Positions 1-8,077 of a stretch of 46,291 nucleotides of DNA are shown here, one piece after another (positions within the stretch are counted from its first letter, which is position 1; each line of letters begins with the position of its first letter). The notes under the pieces were generated by a model, which was not told where the DNA came from, did no database searches, and worked only from the letters and a program-made list of their open reading frames with translations. The stretch is from a bacterium (GTDB taxonomy: Bacteria; CAYTYR01; UBA6262), in contig JAQTQE010000012.1 in assembly GCA_028712365.1 (NCBI GenBank), forward strand, positions 1-46,291, written 5' to 3'. Made by a program: the position numbers and the translations under genes.

Positions 1-1
1 G

Positions 2-109
2 AATCCCTGTCTCTCCGTATTTCCTCTTGATGGATTTCCGCCTAAAATACTGGTGGATAAACTCCGCCAAGTAAAAGATAATACTATATTGAAAAGGAGA
101 CTTACATGA
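2..109 (+). CDS. C-terminal fragment of an unidentified protein (open at window edge)
   Basis: A reading frame is open from the left edge and stops at TGA, giving about 35 residues ending in DNTILKRRLT. It contains PLDGFPPKILVDKLRQ, a charged helix-like tail. This loosely recalls the end of ACT-domain proteins such as phosphoglycerate dehydrogenase, but the fragment is too short to assign. It is followed within 120 bases by a strong promoter, so it probably ends a separate transcription unit. It could also be chance readthrough of a non-coding region. Confidence 0.4.
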   Translation, partial: NPCLSVFPLDGFPPKILVDKLRQVKDNTILKRRLT

Positions 110-141
110 TAGCTGGTGATGCGTAAGGCAACGCCGGCTAT
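109..141 (+). other. Two-tier hairpin between the edge ORF and the first pilin gene
   Basis: ATAGCTG (109-115) pairs with CGGCTAT (135-141) through seven pairs including one G-U. Inside it GCGT (121-124) pairs with ACGC (131-134) around the loop AAGGCA. A T-rich stretch (TTTGCATTTATTTT) follows. It may be a weak intrinsic terminator of the upstream gene, because the pilin promoter lies further downstream. I matched it to no named riboswitch class. Confidence 0.45.
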
Positions 142-179
142 TTGCATTTATTTTGGCTGATTTTTCCGCTATAGAGACG

Positions 180-208
180 TTGATATACAGTGATTTTGGT
201 GGTATATT
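180..208 (+). promoter_or_regulatory. Sigma70-type promoter of the first pilin cluster
   Basis: TTGATA (180-185), a 17-base spacer and TATATT (203-208) form a near-consensus promoter. Transcription would begin near 215, about 13 bases before the ATG at 228 and after the alternative TTG start at 153, which decides the start of the first pilin. Its -10 context GTGGTATATTTATAG is nearly identical to that of the major pilin promoter at 20350-20378. Confidence 0.7.
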
Positions 209-227
209 TATAGTAGGGGAGAAGGCT

Positions 228-689
228 ATGAAAAGCATAAGAAACAGTAAAAAACTAATAAAACAAGCAGGCTTTACCTTATTGGAGATCTGTATCGCGA
301 TCATGATCTTAGGTTATGCCATGATCATTGTTGCCAGGCTTTTTGGCTCGGTTACTATGTCGGCCAAAGCCAGTGAGTTTGAAACCTTGGCTAGTAATTT
401 TGCCCGGGCCAAAATGGAAGATCTAATAAATCGTGAATATGATTCCTTGCCAGAAGGGGCCTGGACCCCGGATGTATGGACCGTAGATGCATCCCAGGCA
501 CTGGCGCAAAAAGGAATATTGAATTTTACCCGGGAAGTAAAAATATCTTATATAAAAAATGTAGGAGGAGTATTAACTATATCAGCTACTGATGAAGGAC
601 TTAAGCAAGTAAATATAAAAGTAGCTTGGAATGAACGCGGAAAAGTGCGGGAAATCGATTATACAAGTCTAGTAGCGCGTGGAGTGTAA
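228..689 (+). CDS. Type IV pilin-like minor pilin (PilV/GspI-type)
   Basis: A 153-residue prepilin. A short basic leader (MKSIRNSKKLIKQAG) precedes the prepilin-peptidase site G|FTLLE, with the conserved Glu at position 5 of the mature protein, followed by a hydrophobic helix of about 20 residues. This N-terminal helix is the hallmark of type IV pilins and type II pseudopilins; the remainder is a small unassigned globular head. I start it at ATG 228 rather than the ORF-track TTG at 153, because a strong promoter lies between them and GGGAGAAGG precedes ATG 228. It opens a four-gene pilin cluster and probably acts as an initiating minor pilin at the tip. Exact subtype (PilV versus GspI) is inferred from size and order. 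Confidence 0.85.
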   Translation: MKSIRNSKKLIKQAGFTLLEICIAIMILGYAMIIVARLFGSVTMSAKASEFETLASNFARAKMEDLINREYDSLPEGAWTPDVWTVDASQALAQKGILNFTREVKISYIKNVGGVLTISATDEGLKQVNIKVAWNERGKVREIDYTSLVARGV

Positions 690-704
690 AACAGGAGGTG
701 TCAT

Positions 705-2237
705 ATGAAAAACAGACTTCCTATATATTCACCAAGCTTACAGGGATTTGCCAATGTGGCTCTTCTGGGCGTACTCATGGTTATTTTCTTTATTGGCACG
801 ACCATTGTTTTTATGGCCCAGAATGAAAGCAAAAAATCAGTTAAGAGCTTGCGTTCCAGCGAGACTTTATTTATTGCTGACGGCGGAGTGGCTAAAGCTA
901 TTTGGGAATTTGTGCAAAGTGATACTTATGGCGGTGAAAACAATACCGCTCTGGGCCAAGGCACATTCAGTGTAAATGTCACGAATTTAGGCGGACAGCA
1001 ATACGAATTGCTTTCTACCGGCATCATTAATGTTAACAGTGTCGCTGTAACCAAAAAGATCAAAGCAGTCATAGCAAAGGATCCGGTTTCGAACATATTC
1101 GATTATTGTTATTTTATTAATAACTGGGGCTGGTATTGGGGCCATGATATTACCGCGGTCGGGGATATCCGGTCTAATGGAAGATTTGATTTTGTGGATG
1201 GTCCTAAAGTAGATGGAGATATTTATGCCGGAGAAGAAATAGATGACCATGGCACTGCGATCAGAGGTATAGGGGGGGACGCGGATCACCAGCATGAATA
1301 TGCTGAAAAACTGCCGATGCCGAACTTGCAATCCCTGGATTATTATGAACAAAAAGCCGTAGCTTCCAGTGGGACAATAGTAGTAGATGGAGCTACGATC
1401 ATTAACAACGTCTATGGCGATGATGCCGGAGAGAGCGGTAATATCGTCCTGGTAGGAACTTCTTCGAATCCGATTGAAATAACTGGGACAGTAGTGGTAA
1501 GAGGGGATTTGGTCATTAAAGGAAAAATAACCGGCCAAGGGGTCATCTATGCCGGCAGGAATATATATATCGCGGATAATCTGGAATATGATAATGCTCC
1601 TTCCAGTCCGCGTCCGGCGTTAGGACAGACCAAGGACGAATGGGTGGCAGCTCATCATGATGATGATTTGGTCGCATTTGCCGCCAAGGAAAACGTAATC
1701 CTTGGAGATTATACCAAATCTTCTCATTATGGATATAGTGGCAGTGATCCTTGGTATTCTGACCAATGGCTATTAGATATGGGCAGCGAAGACGTAGGCG
1801 TTGATGGCATACCAGATACTGGTGATGCCGGGGAAGATGACGGTATGTTTGACGCTGAGCATGAGGATGTTGACGGTGACGGTACTTTTGACGATGATTA
1901 TACCTGGAACGATGTACAAGTCCAGGCGCCGATAACCTCTTTCGGCAATCTGCCCAGCGGAGTAACCAGCTATAGCGATCTGGCCAGTAATAGTGCCACT
2001 AAGATAGAAGGGATTTACTATACTAATCATGCTTGGGCTGGACGTACCGGTAATGCGGTAAAGTTCAATGGTTCGGTGATTTCCAAAGACGAAGCGATTA
2101 TTTATCGTAATGGACTTACTTTCAATTATGATGAACGAGCGCATAGCAGGTATAACAGTGATCCTAATCGGTTTATTGATCTTGGTTTGCCACGGATACG
2201 TGGTGTGTATTTAATATCTTGGCAACAGGTACAATAG
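705..2237 (+). CDS. Large PilX-like minor pilin with beta-solenoid and Ca-binding-like segment
   Basis: 510 residues with AGGAGG seven bases before the ATG. The N-terminus has LQG|FANVALLGVLMV, a prepilin-like cleavage site and hydrophobic helix, followed by SSETLFIADGGVAKAIWEF. That corresponds to the PilX N-terminal signature (usually AFYAAEAG...). The usual Glu5 is absent, as in PilX/GspK proteins. The C-terminal 350 residues are far larger than in a classical PilX and contain short beta-rich repeats (ITGTVVVRGDLVIKGKITG, GVIYAGRNIYIADNL) like bactofilin or polymer-forming solenoids. An acidic DVDGDGTFDDD stretch recalls calcium-binding thrombospondin type 3 or EF-loop repeats. Likely a pilus-tip or adhesive minor pilin; the ligand is unknown. 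Confidence 0.8.
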   Translation: MKNRLPIYSPSLQGFANVALLGVLMVIFFIGTTIVFMAQNESKKSVKSLRSSETLFIADGGVAKAIWEFVQSDTYGGENNTALGQGTFSVNVTNLGGQQYELLSTGIINVNSVAVTKKIKAVIAKDPVSNIFDYCYFINNWGWYWGHDITAVGDIRSNGRFDFVDGPKVDGDIYAGEEIDDHGTAIRGIGGDADHQHEYAEKLPMPNLQSLDYYEQKAVASSGTIVVDGATIINNVYGDDAGESGNIVLVGTSSNPIEITGTVVVRGDLVIKGKITGQGVIYAGRNIYIADNLEYDNAPSSPRPALGQTKDEWVAAHHDDDLVAFAAKENVILGDYTKSSHYGYSGSDPWYSDQWLLDMGSEDVGVDGIPDTGDAGEDDGMFDAEHEDVDGDGTFDDDYTWNDVQVQAPITSFGNLPSGVTSYSDLASNSATKIEGIYYTNHAWAGRTGNAVKFNGSVISKDEAIIYRNGLTFNYDERAHSRYNSDPNRFIDLGLPRIRGVYLISWQQVQ

Positions 2238-2253
2238 GGATAGGAGATTTTTA

Positions 2254-3645
2254 ATGAAGCGATTAAAATTCTTTATGCTGAGTATGGTCTTTACTCTGAT
2301 CATGTTATCTAAGGTACAGCCTCTTTTTGCCTTACGGGATGTCGAACCAACTGCCGGCACAAACCTTAACCAAACGATCATTCAGGAAAAGGCGTTACAG
2401 AAACAGGTTGTAACTGAAAAAAAGATGCTGCGGCAACCGCGGATTTCCAAACCATTGCCTAAGTCTCTACCTATGCCAACCAAAAAAGAAATTGCCGCTA
2501 AAGCGGTTTTGGCTGAGTCTAAAATACCAGTGGTAGCGCCTTTTTCGGGGGATATTAAAAGCCATAAAACAGAAATACAAGGAACCGCGGCTGCGACAGA
2601 AACCCGGACTAAAGCGCTTAAAGAGGCGACAACAGAAAAAAGCTTTGGTCATATTATTATCGGAGTTGTCTTAATCCTTTTACTGGTTGCCGGAATAGTC
2701 ATTTTATTTAAGCAAACCTATGGGAAAAAAGAAAAAGGCAATGCTATGGTTTTTGCCATTGTGATTATTCTGGTTGTGTTTGTTGTTGGGGCCAGCCTGG
2801 TTTTTTTAAGTGAAAAGGAATCCAGAAGAAGTGTCCAAAGCAATAAACAAAACGCGGCCCTTTATATTGCTGATGGCGGGATCGAGAAAGCCATGTGGGA
2901 ACTAAATCATTCTACCAGTTATGCCGGTGAATCAAATATTACTTTAGGAGATGGCAACTTCTCTATTACAGTCAGCACTCCGGTTGGTAATCCAAATCAG
3001 CGGGAGATCGTTTCTATCGGACAGATTGGCCTATCCCGGAGGAAGATAAAAGCCTTATGTGAAAAAATACCTGGGTCTATTACCGTCAATAGCGCTTTAT
3101 CCTGTGGCGGCAATGTAAATATGGGGGGGAATGCCAGTGTTGCGGGAGGCATATTAACCGGGATCTTAGTGCCGGTTGGTTGTTCCGTCAGTACAGTTGG
3201 CGGGGCAATGGTAACCGGTACCCCATCAACCGGTAATGCTCCTTTCCCTTCTTTTGAAGATGTTTTTGGCGTGACTATGGCGCAAATGCAGGGCTTCGCC
3301 ACTAATAAGTATACTAATCCTGGCAATAATCCGGTCTGCGCCGGGATTACCTGGGTAGACGGGGATCTAAAAGCCACTACTTCCTCTTGGGGTGGTTCAG
3401 GAGTGCTTATTGTAAATGGCGATTTTGATATGAGTGGCGGTAATTTTACCGGAGTGATATATGTTGTCGGTACTTTCCGGATGACCGGTAATGCGCGTAT
3501 CGATGGTTCGATCTTATCCCAGTCTATGGCTGATGTGACTGGCATATTCGGTACCGCTGATATCGCCTATAACCCGAGCGCCGTGGACCAGGCCAATAAT
3601 GTTTATCCGTTCAAAATATTAACTTGGCAGGAAGTGAAAAATTAG
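2254..3645 (+). CDS. PilX-like pilin domain fused behind a secreted/membrane N-terminal region
   Basis: 463 residues preceded by AGGAG. The first 26 residues look like a cleavable signal peptide ending QPLFA. A charged linker of about 100 residues follows, then a transmembrane helix near 131-152 (IIIGVVLILLLVAGIVILF). A second hydrophobic segment begins after KKEKG|NAMVF near residue 162 and continues into SNKQNAALYIADGGIEKAMWEL, the same PilX-type signature as the preceding gene. The C-terminus is Gly/Asn-rich and beta-repetitive (CGGNVNMGGNASVAGGILTG). So a pilin-type N-terminus sits in the middle of the chain, which is unusual. It may be a fusion of a small membrane protein with a PilX-like pilin, or two genes joined by loss of a stop. 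Its function is inferred only from the pilin-like half and its neighbours. Confidence 0.75.
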   Translation: MKRLKFFMLSMVFTLIMLSKVQPLFALRDVEPTAGTNLNQTIIQEKALQKQVVTEKKMLRQPRISKPLPKSLPMPTKKEIAAKAVLAESKIPVVAPFSGDIKSHKTEIQGTAAATETRTKALKEATTEKSFGHIIIGVVLILLLVAGIVILFKQTYGKKEKGNAMVFAIVIILVVFVVGASLVFLSEKESRRSVQSNKQNAALYIADGGIEKAMWELNHSTSYAGESNITLGDGNFSITVSTPVGNPNQREIVSIGQIGLSRRKIKALCEKIPGSITVNSALSCGGNVNMGGNASVAGGILTGILVPVGCSVSTVGGAMVTGTPSTGNAPFPSFEDVFGVTMAQMQGFATNKYTNPGNNPVCAGITWVDGDLKATTSSWGGSGVLIVNGDFDMSGGNFTGVIYVVGTFRMTGNARIDGSILSQSMADVTGIFGTADIAYNPSAVDQANNVYPFKILTWQEVKN

Positions 3646-3652
3646 GTATAAT
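3624..3652 (+). promoter_or_regulatory. Sigma70-type promoter before the PilW-like gene and tmk operon
   Basis: TTGGCA (3624-3629), a 17-base spacer and a perfect TATAAT (3647-3652) overlap the end of the preceding gene. The predicted start near 3659 gives a 20-base leader containing GGAGG. It could drive the PilW-like gene and the tmk-holB-ricT-metG-tatD run behind it. The -35 lies inside coding sequence, so chance occurrence cannot be excluded. Confidence 0.6.
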
Positions 3653-3678
3653 GCTGTGGTCCTTACGCGGAGGGTGCA

Positions 3679-4173
3679 TTGAAGCATAAGGGTTTTACAC
3701 TAGTAGAAATAATGATAGCCGTGACCATCATGCTTTTGTTTGTTGCTGGCGGAGCCAAGTTTTTTGAAAATAGTGTTAAAAGTTGGCAAGCTAATTATGC
3801 CAAGTTGGAGATACAGCAAAATGCCCGCATCGCCATGGATGAGATGACTAAGAATATAATGGGCGCTTCAGCCGCCGCGGTTGTGATAGACGTGGCCGCT
3901 GTTCCGGCCAGTAGCACGATAATATTTCAGGTAACAAAGGATGCCGGGACTTCCACTCATTTATATTATTTAAGTGATCATACATTAATAAGGCAGTTTA
4001 ACAATACCACTAGCGAAGTAATACCTGACGTAACCGAATTATTTTTCGCTAAAAGGAATTCGACGACCATCCCGCCAGCGGAAGACCCGCGTTGTATTTA
4101 TATTAAATTAGCAGTGGAAAAAGGCGGACAAAAAGTCACCTTGGAAAATTATATCCATTTAAGGAATGATTAA
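3679..4173 (+). CDS. Type IV minor pilin, PilW/GspJ-type
   Basis: 164 residues, translated from a TTG start. GGAGG at 3669-3673 is ideally spaced, the nearby GTG runs into a stop, and the leader MKHKG|FTLVEIMIAV is too short to begin elsewhere. Prepilin cleavage would give FTLVE with the conserved Glu5 and a hydrophobic helix ending in LLFVAGG. The sequence then reads SVKSWQANYAKLEIQQNARIAMDEMTKNI, the Q-x-R-hydrophobic-D-E-M pattern typical of PilW/GspJ-class minor pilins. It is the last pilin gene of the first cluster and stands three bases before tmk, so housekeeping genes appear co-transcribed with it. Confidence 0.85.
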   Translation: MKHKGFTLVEIMIAVTIMLLFVAGGAKFFENSVKSWQANYAKLEIQQNARIAMDEMTKNIMGASAAAVVIDVAAVPASSTIIFQVTKDAGTSTHLYYLSDHTLIRQFNNTTSEVIPDVTELFFAKRNSTTIPPAEDPRCIYIKLAVEKGGQKVTLENYIHLRND

Positions 4174-4176
4174 GAA

Positions 4177-4806
4177 ATGAAACAACTGGGAATGTTTATT
4201 ACGCTGGAAGGGCCTGATGGCAGTGGTAAAAGCACTCAAGCTCTTCTCCTAATTAAATTTTTGAAAAAAGCCGGACATAAAGTTTTACATACCAGGGAAC
4301 CAGGAGGCGACCGGGTAGCGGAAAGTATCCGTCGCCTGCTCTTATCCCCACGTAATAAAATAGCGCCCGCAACCGAGCTTTTTCTATATTGGGCCAGCCG
4401 GGCCCAGCATGTGCGTCAGGTTATTGCTCCGGCGTTAGCCCGTAGTGTGATCGTAGTATGTGAAAGATTTAATGACGCTACAGTGGCTTATCAAGGGTAC
4501 GGACGGGGTGTTGACCTAAAGCTTATTAAAAAAATGAACCTGATAGCTTCTGGCGGTCTGATCCCGGACTTGACTTTTTTATTGGATATAGATCCAGAGA
4601 AAGGTTTAAAAAAAGTACTCGAAGCTAAAGGGGTTAAGGACCGGTTTGAGCTGGAAAAAATAAGTTTTCATAAACGAGTGCGCCAGGGATACCTTAAATT
4701 GGCTTCTCAAGAGCCGCGGCGGATAAAAAAGATCTCCGGCACCGGTACCATTGATCATATTCATCAGCAAATAAAGCTGATCGTCAATAAGAAACTAAGC
4801 CAATGA
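4177..4806 (+). CDS. tmk: Thymidylate kinase
   Basis: 209 residues. Phosphorylates dTMP to dTDP with ATP in the cytosol, for DNA precursor supply. The P-loop GPDGSGKST lies at residues 12-20, followed by TREPGGDRVAESIRRLLL (the substrate-loop TREPGG signature). ERFNDATVAYQGYGRG corresponds to the family DR(Y/F)xxSxxAYQG motif, with E replacing the usual D and A replacing S. DIDPEKGLKK..DRFE is the lid region. Length is normal for the family. It begins three bases after the pilin gene and overlaps holB by four bases (ATGA), the same tmk-holB neighbourhood as in Bacillus. Confidence 0.95.
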   Translation: MKQLGMFITLEGPDGSGKSTQALLLIKFLKKAGHKVLHTREPGGDRVAESIRRLLLSPRNKIAPATELFLYWASRAQHVRQVIAPALARSVIVVCERFNDATVAYQGYGRGVDLKLIKKMNLIASGGLIPDLTFLLDIDPEKGLKKVLEAKGVKDRFELEKISFHKRVRQGYLKLASQEPRRIKKISGTGTIDHIHQQIKLIVNKKLSQ

Positions 4807-5735
4807 ATAATAACGCTATCCTTGGACATAAAGATATTATTGAACGGCTTTATGAAGCGGTAAAAAACCAGCATATAGCCTCAGCTTTACTATTTTGCGG
4901 GCCTGAAGGCATCGGTAAAAAACGCGTAGCTTTACATCTAGCCCAAGCTTTGAACTGCCGGCAATTCAGTGCCCGGGGGCCATGCTTGGAGTGCGCCAGT
5001 TGCCGGAAGATAACGGCGCTAAACCACCCGGAAGTAAAGATCGTCAATAAAGAAGAAAAAGCCAAGAACCTAAAGATCGACCAAATTATTCAATTACGCG
5101 CTGATATTTCTTTGCGTCCGGTTGAAGCAATAAAAAAAGTATATATTATTGATGATGCCCATATTCTAACCAGGGAAGCCTCAAATTGCCTGCTAAAAAC
5201 ACTGGAAGAGCCGCCTTTGGATTCATTAATAATACTGGTAACAGCCAATCCGTCAGCATTACTGGTGACCATACGTTCCCGTTGCCAGAAAATAGAGTTT
5301 AAACCTTTACCTGTCAAAGAAGTAAAGCACCGGTTACAGGAAAAAGGGCAGTTGGAAAATAGCCAAGCTGATTTCCTGGCAGATTTTGCCGGTGGCAGTT
5401 TAGGTTTAGCCCAGACCTATTTGGAAAAAGGCATACTGGAAAAGAAAATTGAATTGGATGATTTTTTGCGGGGTATAAATGAGGAAGACATAGCTGTTGT
5501 CCTGACCCAGGCCCAAACATATGGACGGGATAAAGAACAGGCTAAAATTTGGCTTGATTTGCTTTTATATACTTGTGTCCAGCGTTTCCTGGCTGATCCA
5601 GAAGGATTGGGACAAGGCCAGCGCCAGAAAGAAAAGATCATCGACTTGATCCTGCGCGCCAAAAGGGATATGACGGTCAATGTAAATTTACAATTAGTTT
5701 TAGAAAATATATTTTTAAGGATGAGACATGCCTAA
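4803..5735 (+). CDS. holB: DNA polymerase III delta-prime subunit
   Basis: 310 residues. Subunit of the clamp loader that opens the sliding clamp during replication. The N-terminal AAA+ domain shows the P-loop-like GPEGIGKKR and a four-cysteine zinc module with spacing CX8CX2CX2C (around residues 52-68), as in tau/gamma and delta-prime. IDDAHILTREASNCLLKTLEEP is the Walker B/sensor region, in which clamp-loader subunits carry DxAxxLTxxAxNALLKTLEEP. The strict DEAD-type acidic pair is absent, as expected for delta-prime, which does not hydrolyse ATP. The ATG overlaps the tmk stop by four bases, and holB itself overlaps ricT by eight. Confidence 0.93.
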   Translation: MNNNAILGHKDIIERLYEAVKNQHIASALLFCGPEGIGKKRVALHLAQALNCRQFSARGPCLECASCRKITALNHPEVKIVNKEEKAKNLKIDQIIQLRADISLRPVEAIKKVYIIDDAHILTREASNCLLKTLEEPPLDSLIILVTANPSALLVTIRSRCQKIEFKPLPVKEVKHRLQEKGQLENSQADFLADFAGGSLGLAQTYLEKGILEKKIELDDFLRGINEEDIAVVLTQAQTYGRDKEQAKIWLDLLLYTCVQRFLADPEGLGQGQRQKEKIIDLILRAKRDMTVNVNLQLVLENIFLRMRHA

Positions 5736-6549
5736 GATCGTACAAATTGCTTACCGCAAATTGAAAGAAGTCGGCTATTTTCATTTGCCGGACCATTTAG
5801 AACTTAATACCAGTGAAGAATGCCTGATCGATACTGAAAATGGCTTAGAAGTGGGTTCTGTCTTATCTTTGCCCCGATCAGTAGAAACAATGCCGGCGGA
5901 TATACGGAAAGTGATCCGTAAATTGTCCCGGGAAGACCGCAACCAGGTGATTTTTAACCAGAAAAAGGAAGAAGAAGCTTTTCGCTCTTGTGTGGAAAAA
6001 GTGGAAGACCGCGAATTAAACATGAAACTGGTAACCGTAGAATACACTTTTAGCCGCAGCAAGCTGTTTATTTATTATACCGCGCCTGAACGGGTTGATT
6101 TCCGGGAACTGGTGAAAGACCTGGCGTATATTTTTAAGACCAGGATCGAAATGTGCCAGGTTGGCGTGCGTGATGAAGCTAAGATGGTCGGCGGATTTGG
6201 TTGTTGCGGCCGGCGTCTTTGTTGTGTGACTTTCCTGAAGGATTTTAAACCGGTGACTATAGACATGGCCAAAGAACAGGAATTATCACTGGCTTCCAGT
6301 AAGATCTCCGGCGTCTGCGGCCGCTTAATGTGTTGTTTATCCTACGAATACACCTTCTACCAGGAAGAAAAGAAAAGGTACCCGGAAGTAGATTCCAAGC
6401 TCAAGGTTAAAGAAGGCTTAGGTAAAGTGAGAGGCATTAATATTTTACGCCAAACCGTTACCCTGGAAATGGAAGATGGCACCACGCGGGAATATAAAGT
6501 AGCTGATCTTAACTGGCCTAAAAATAGCGAGAAAGAAGCTAAAAAATGA
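5728..6549 (+). CDS. ricT: PSP1-domain protein RicT (YaaT family)
   Basis: 273 residues. The PSP1 domain contains the cysteine-rich core GFGCCGRRLCCVTF (about residues 155-168) and GVCGRLMCCLSYE. In Bacillus RicT is part of the RicA-RicF-RicT iron-sulfur complex, which stimulates RNase Y-dependent mRNA processing and phosphorelay steps. I see no RicA or RicF nearby, so the partner set here is unknown. Position directly after holB is the conserved Firmicutes order. It starts inside the holB end and overlaps metG by four bases (ATGA), indicating tight translational coupling. Confidence 0.92.
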   Translation: MPKIVQIAYRKLKEVGYFHLPDHLELNTSEECLIDTENGLEVGSVLSLPRSVETMPADIRKVIRKLSREDRNQVIFNQKKEEEAFRSCVEKVEDRELNMKLVTVEYTFSRSKLFIYYTAPERVDFRELVKDLAYIFKTRIEMCQVGVRDEAKMVGGFGCCGRRLCCVTFLKDFKPVTIDMAKEQELSLASSKISGVCGRLMCCLSYEYTFYQEEKKRYPEVDSKLKVKEGLGKVRGINILRQTVTLEMEDGTTREYKVADLNWPKNSEKEAKK

Positions 6550-8072
6550 AACCCACTTTTTATATTACCACCCCGATCTATTATGTAAATGCTAAGCCGC
6601 ATATCGGGCATTCTTATACCAGTATTGCCTGTGATGTACTAGCCAGGTTTAAACGGATGACCGGCTACCAGGTATATTTTTTAACCGGCACTGACGAGCA
6701 TGGACAAAAAGTAGCACAGGCAGCTAAAGCTTTAAATATAGAACCACAAGCTCTGGTTGATAAGAATGTGCTAACCTACCAGAATCTCTGGAAAGCCCTG
6801 AATATCAGCCATGATGATTTTATTCGCACTACCGAATCCCGCCATAAAGAAGTAGTACAGGCATTTTTCGCGGAATTGTATAAAAAGGGCGATATTTATC
6901 CTGACCAGTATGAAGGCTGGTATTGCGTGCCCTGTGAAACTTTTTGGCAGGAAACCCAGATCGAAAAAGGACTTTGCCCTGATTGCGGCAGCCCGCTGGA
7001 AAAGATCAGCGAAAAAACATATTTGTTTAAAATGTCTAAGTATGAGAAACCTCTATTGGAGTTCCTGGAAAAACATCCTGATTTTGTGTATCCTCACGAG
7101 CGATTCAATGAAATAATGAATTTTGTTAAAAGTGGTCTTAAAGATCTTAGCGTCTCCCGGCCTAAGTCCAGGATAGGCTGGGGCATCACTTGTCCTTTTG
7201 ATGAGGAACAGGTAATTTATGTCTGGTTTGATGCCCTGGTCAATTACCTGAGTGCCTTAGGATATAAAAAACACCAGGACCTGTTTGACCGGTTTTGGCC
7301 AGTAGACATTCATATGATGGGTAAGGACATAATAAAATTCCATGCAGTGATCTGGCCTACTATGCTCTTGGCGGCGGAAGTGCCTTTGCCGAAAAAAGTA
7401 ATAGCTCATGGCTGGTGGACGGTAGAAGGGCAGAAAATGTCTAAATCCAAGGGCAATGTAGTAGATCCTTACGCGGTAATATCTATAGTAGGCATTGATG
7501 CCTATCGCTATTTCTTGTTGCGGGAAGTGCCCTTTGGGCTTGATGGTAATTTTTCAGAAGCTGCCCTACATGCCCGCTACCAGGCTGACCTGGCCAATAA
7601 TCTGGGCAATTTGCTTAACCGGACATTAACGATGCTGGAAAAATATTTTGACGGGATTATTCCGGTAAACGGCGCCGGGAAACACATTGATAAATTTGAA
7701 AAACCAGCCGGGCATTTATTAGCCGATATTGAAAAAAAGCTGGCTGACGCGGCTTTTAGCCAGGCCCTGGAAAGTATCTGGGAGATCATTGACCTGGCCA
7801 ATAAATATATTGAAGAAGAAGCGCCTTGGAAACTGGCCAAAACAGACCAGGACAGGTTGGCGGTAGTTTTGTATACATTAACTGATGTTTTACGGCTGGT
7901 GGCAGCCTATCTTTACCCATTTATGCCTGGCAGCGCGACTAAAATATGGGAACAACTTGGCTTGTCTGAAAGCCTATCCGCTATTAACCTGAAAGATATT
8001 AAGCTGGGACAGATCCCGGCAGGGACCAAGGTGCAAAAAGGAGTCCCGTTATTTCCCAAATTAATGCCCTAA
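6546..8072 (+). CDS. metG: Methionyl-tRNA synthetase
   Basis: 508 residues. Charges tRNA-Met with methionine. The HIGH-class signature appears as KPHIGHSYTS near residue 18 and KMSKS as QKMSKSKGNV near residue 298. A knuckle with two CxxC pairs (CVPCETFW and GLCPDCGSP) lies in the connective peptide, so this is a zinc-binding form. The chain ends after the anticodon-binding helical domain. The C-terminal dimerising EMAP/Trbp111-like domain of longer MetG proteins is absent, making it a short type. It overlaps ricT by four bases and sits five bases before tatD. Confidence 0.95.
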   Translation: MKPTFYITTPIYYVNAKPHIGHSYTSIACDVLARFKRMTGYQVYFLTGTDEHGQKVAQAAKALNIEPQALVDKNVLTYQNLWKALNISHDDFIRTTESRHKEVVQAFFAELYKKGDIYPDQYEGWYCVPCETFWQETQIEKGLCPDCGSPLEKISEKTYLFKMSKYEKPLLEFLEKHPDFVYPHERFNEIMNFVKSGLKDLSVSRPKSRIGWGITCPFDEEQVIYVWFDALVNYLSALGYKKHQDLFDRFWPVDIHMMGKDIIKFHAVIWPTMLLAAEVPLPKKVIAHGWWTVEGQKMSKSKGNVVDPYAVISIVGIDAYRYFLLREVPFGLDGNFSEAALHARYQADLANNLGNLLNRTLTMLEKYFDGIIPVNGAGKHIDKFEKPAGHLLADIEKKLADAAFSQALESIWEIIDLANKYIEEEAPWKLAKTDQDRLAVVLYTLTDVLRLVAAYLYPFMPGSATKIWEQLGLSESLSAINLKDIKLGQIPAGTKVQKGVPLFPKLMP

Positions 8073-8077
8073 CTCCC

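Noticed and set aside
109-160. Riboswitch (for example c-di-GMP type) before the first pilin
   Set aside because: The hairpin lies upstream of the predicted promoter and lacks the conserved core sequences of known classes.
153-227. TTG start and 25-residue extension of the first pilin
   Set aside because: A strong promoter lies between it and ATG 228, and pilin leaders are short.
987-1538. 183-residue minus-strand ORF inside the PilX-like gene
   Set aside because: Shadow of a well-supported coding frame; the translated protein has no recognisable family features and no ribosome site.
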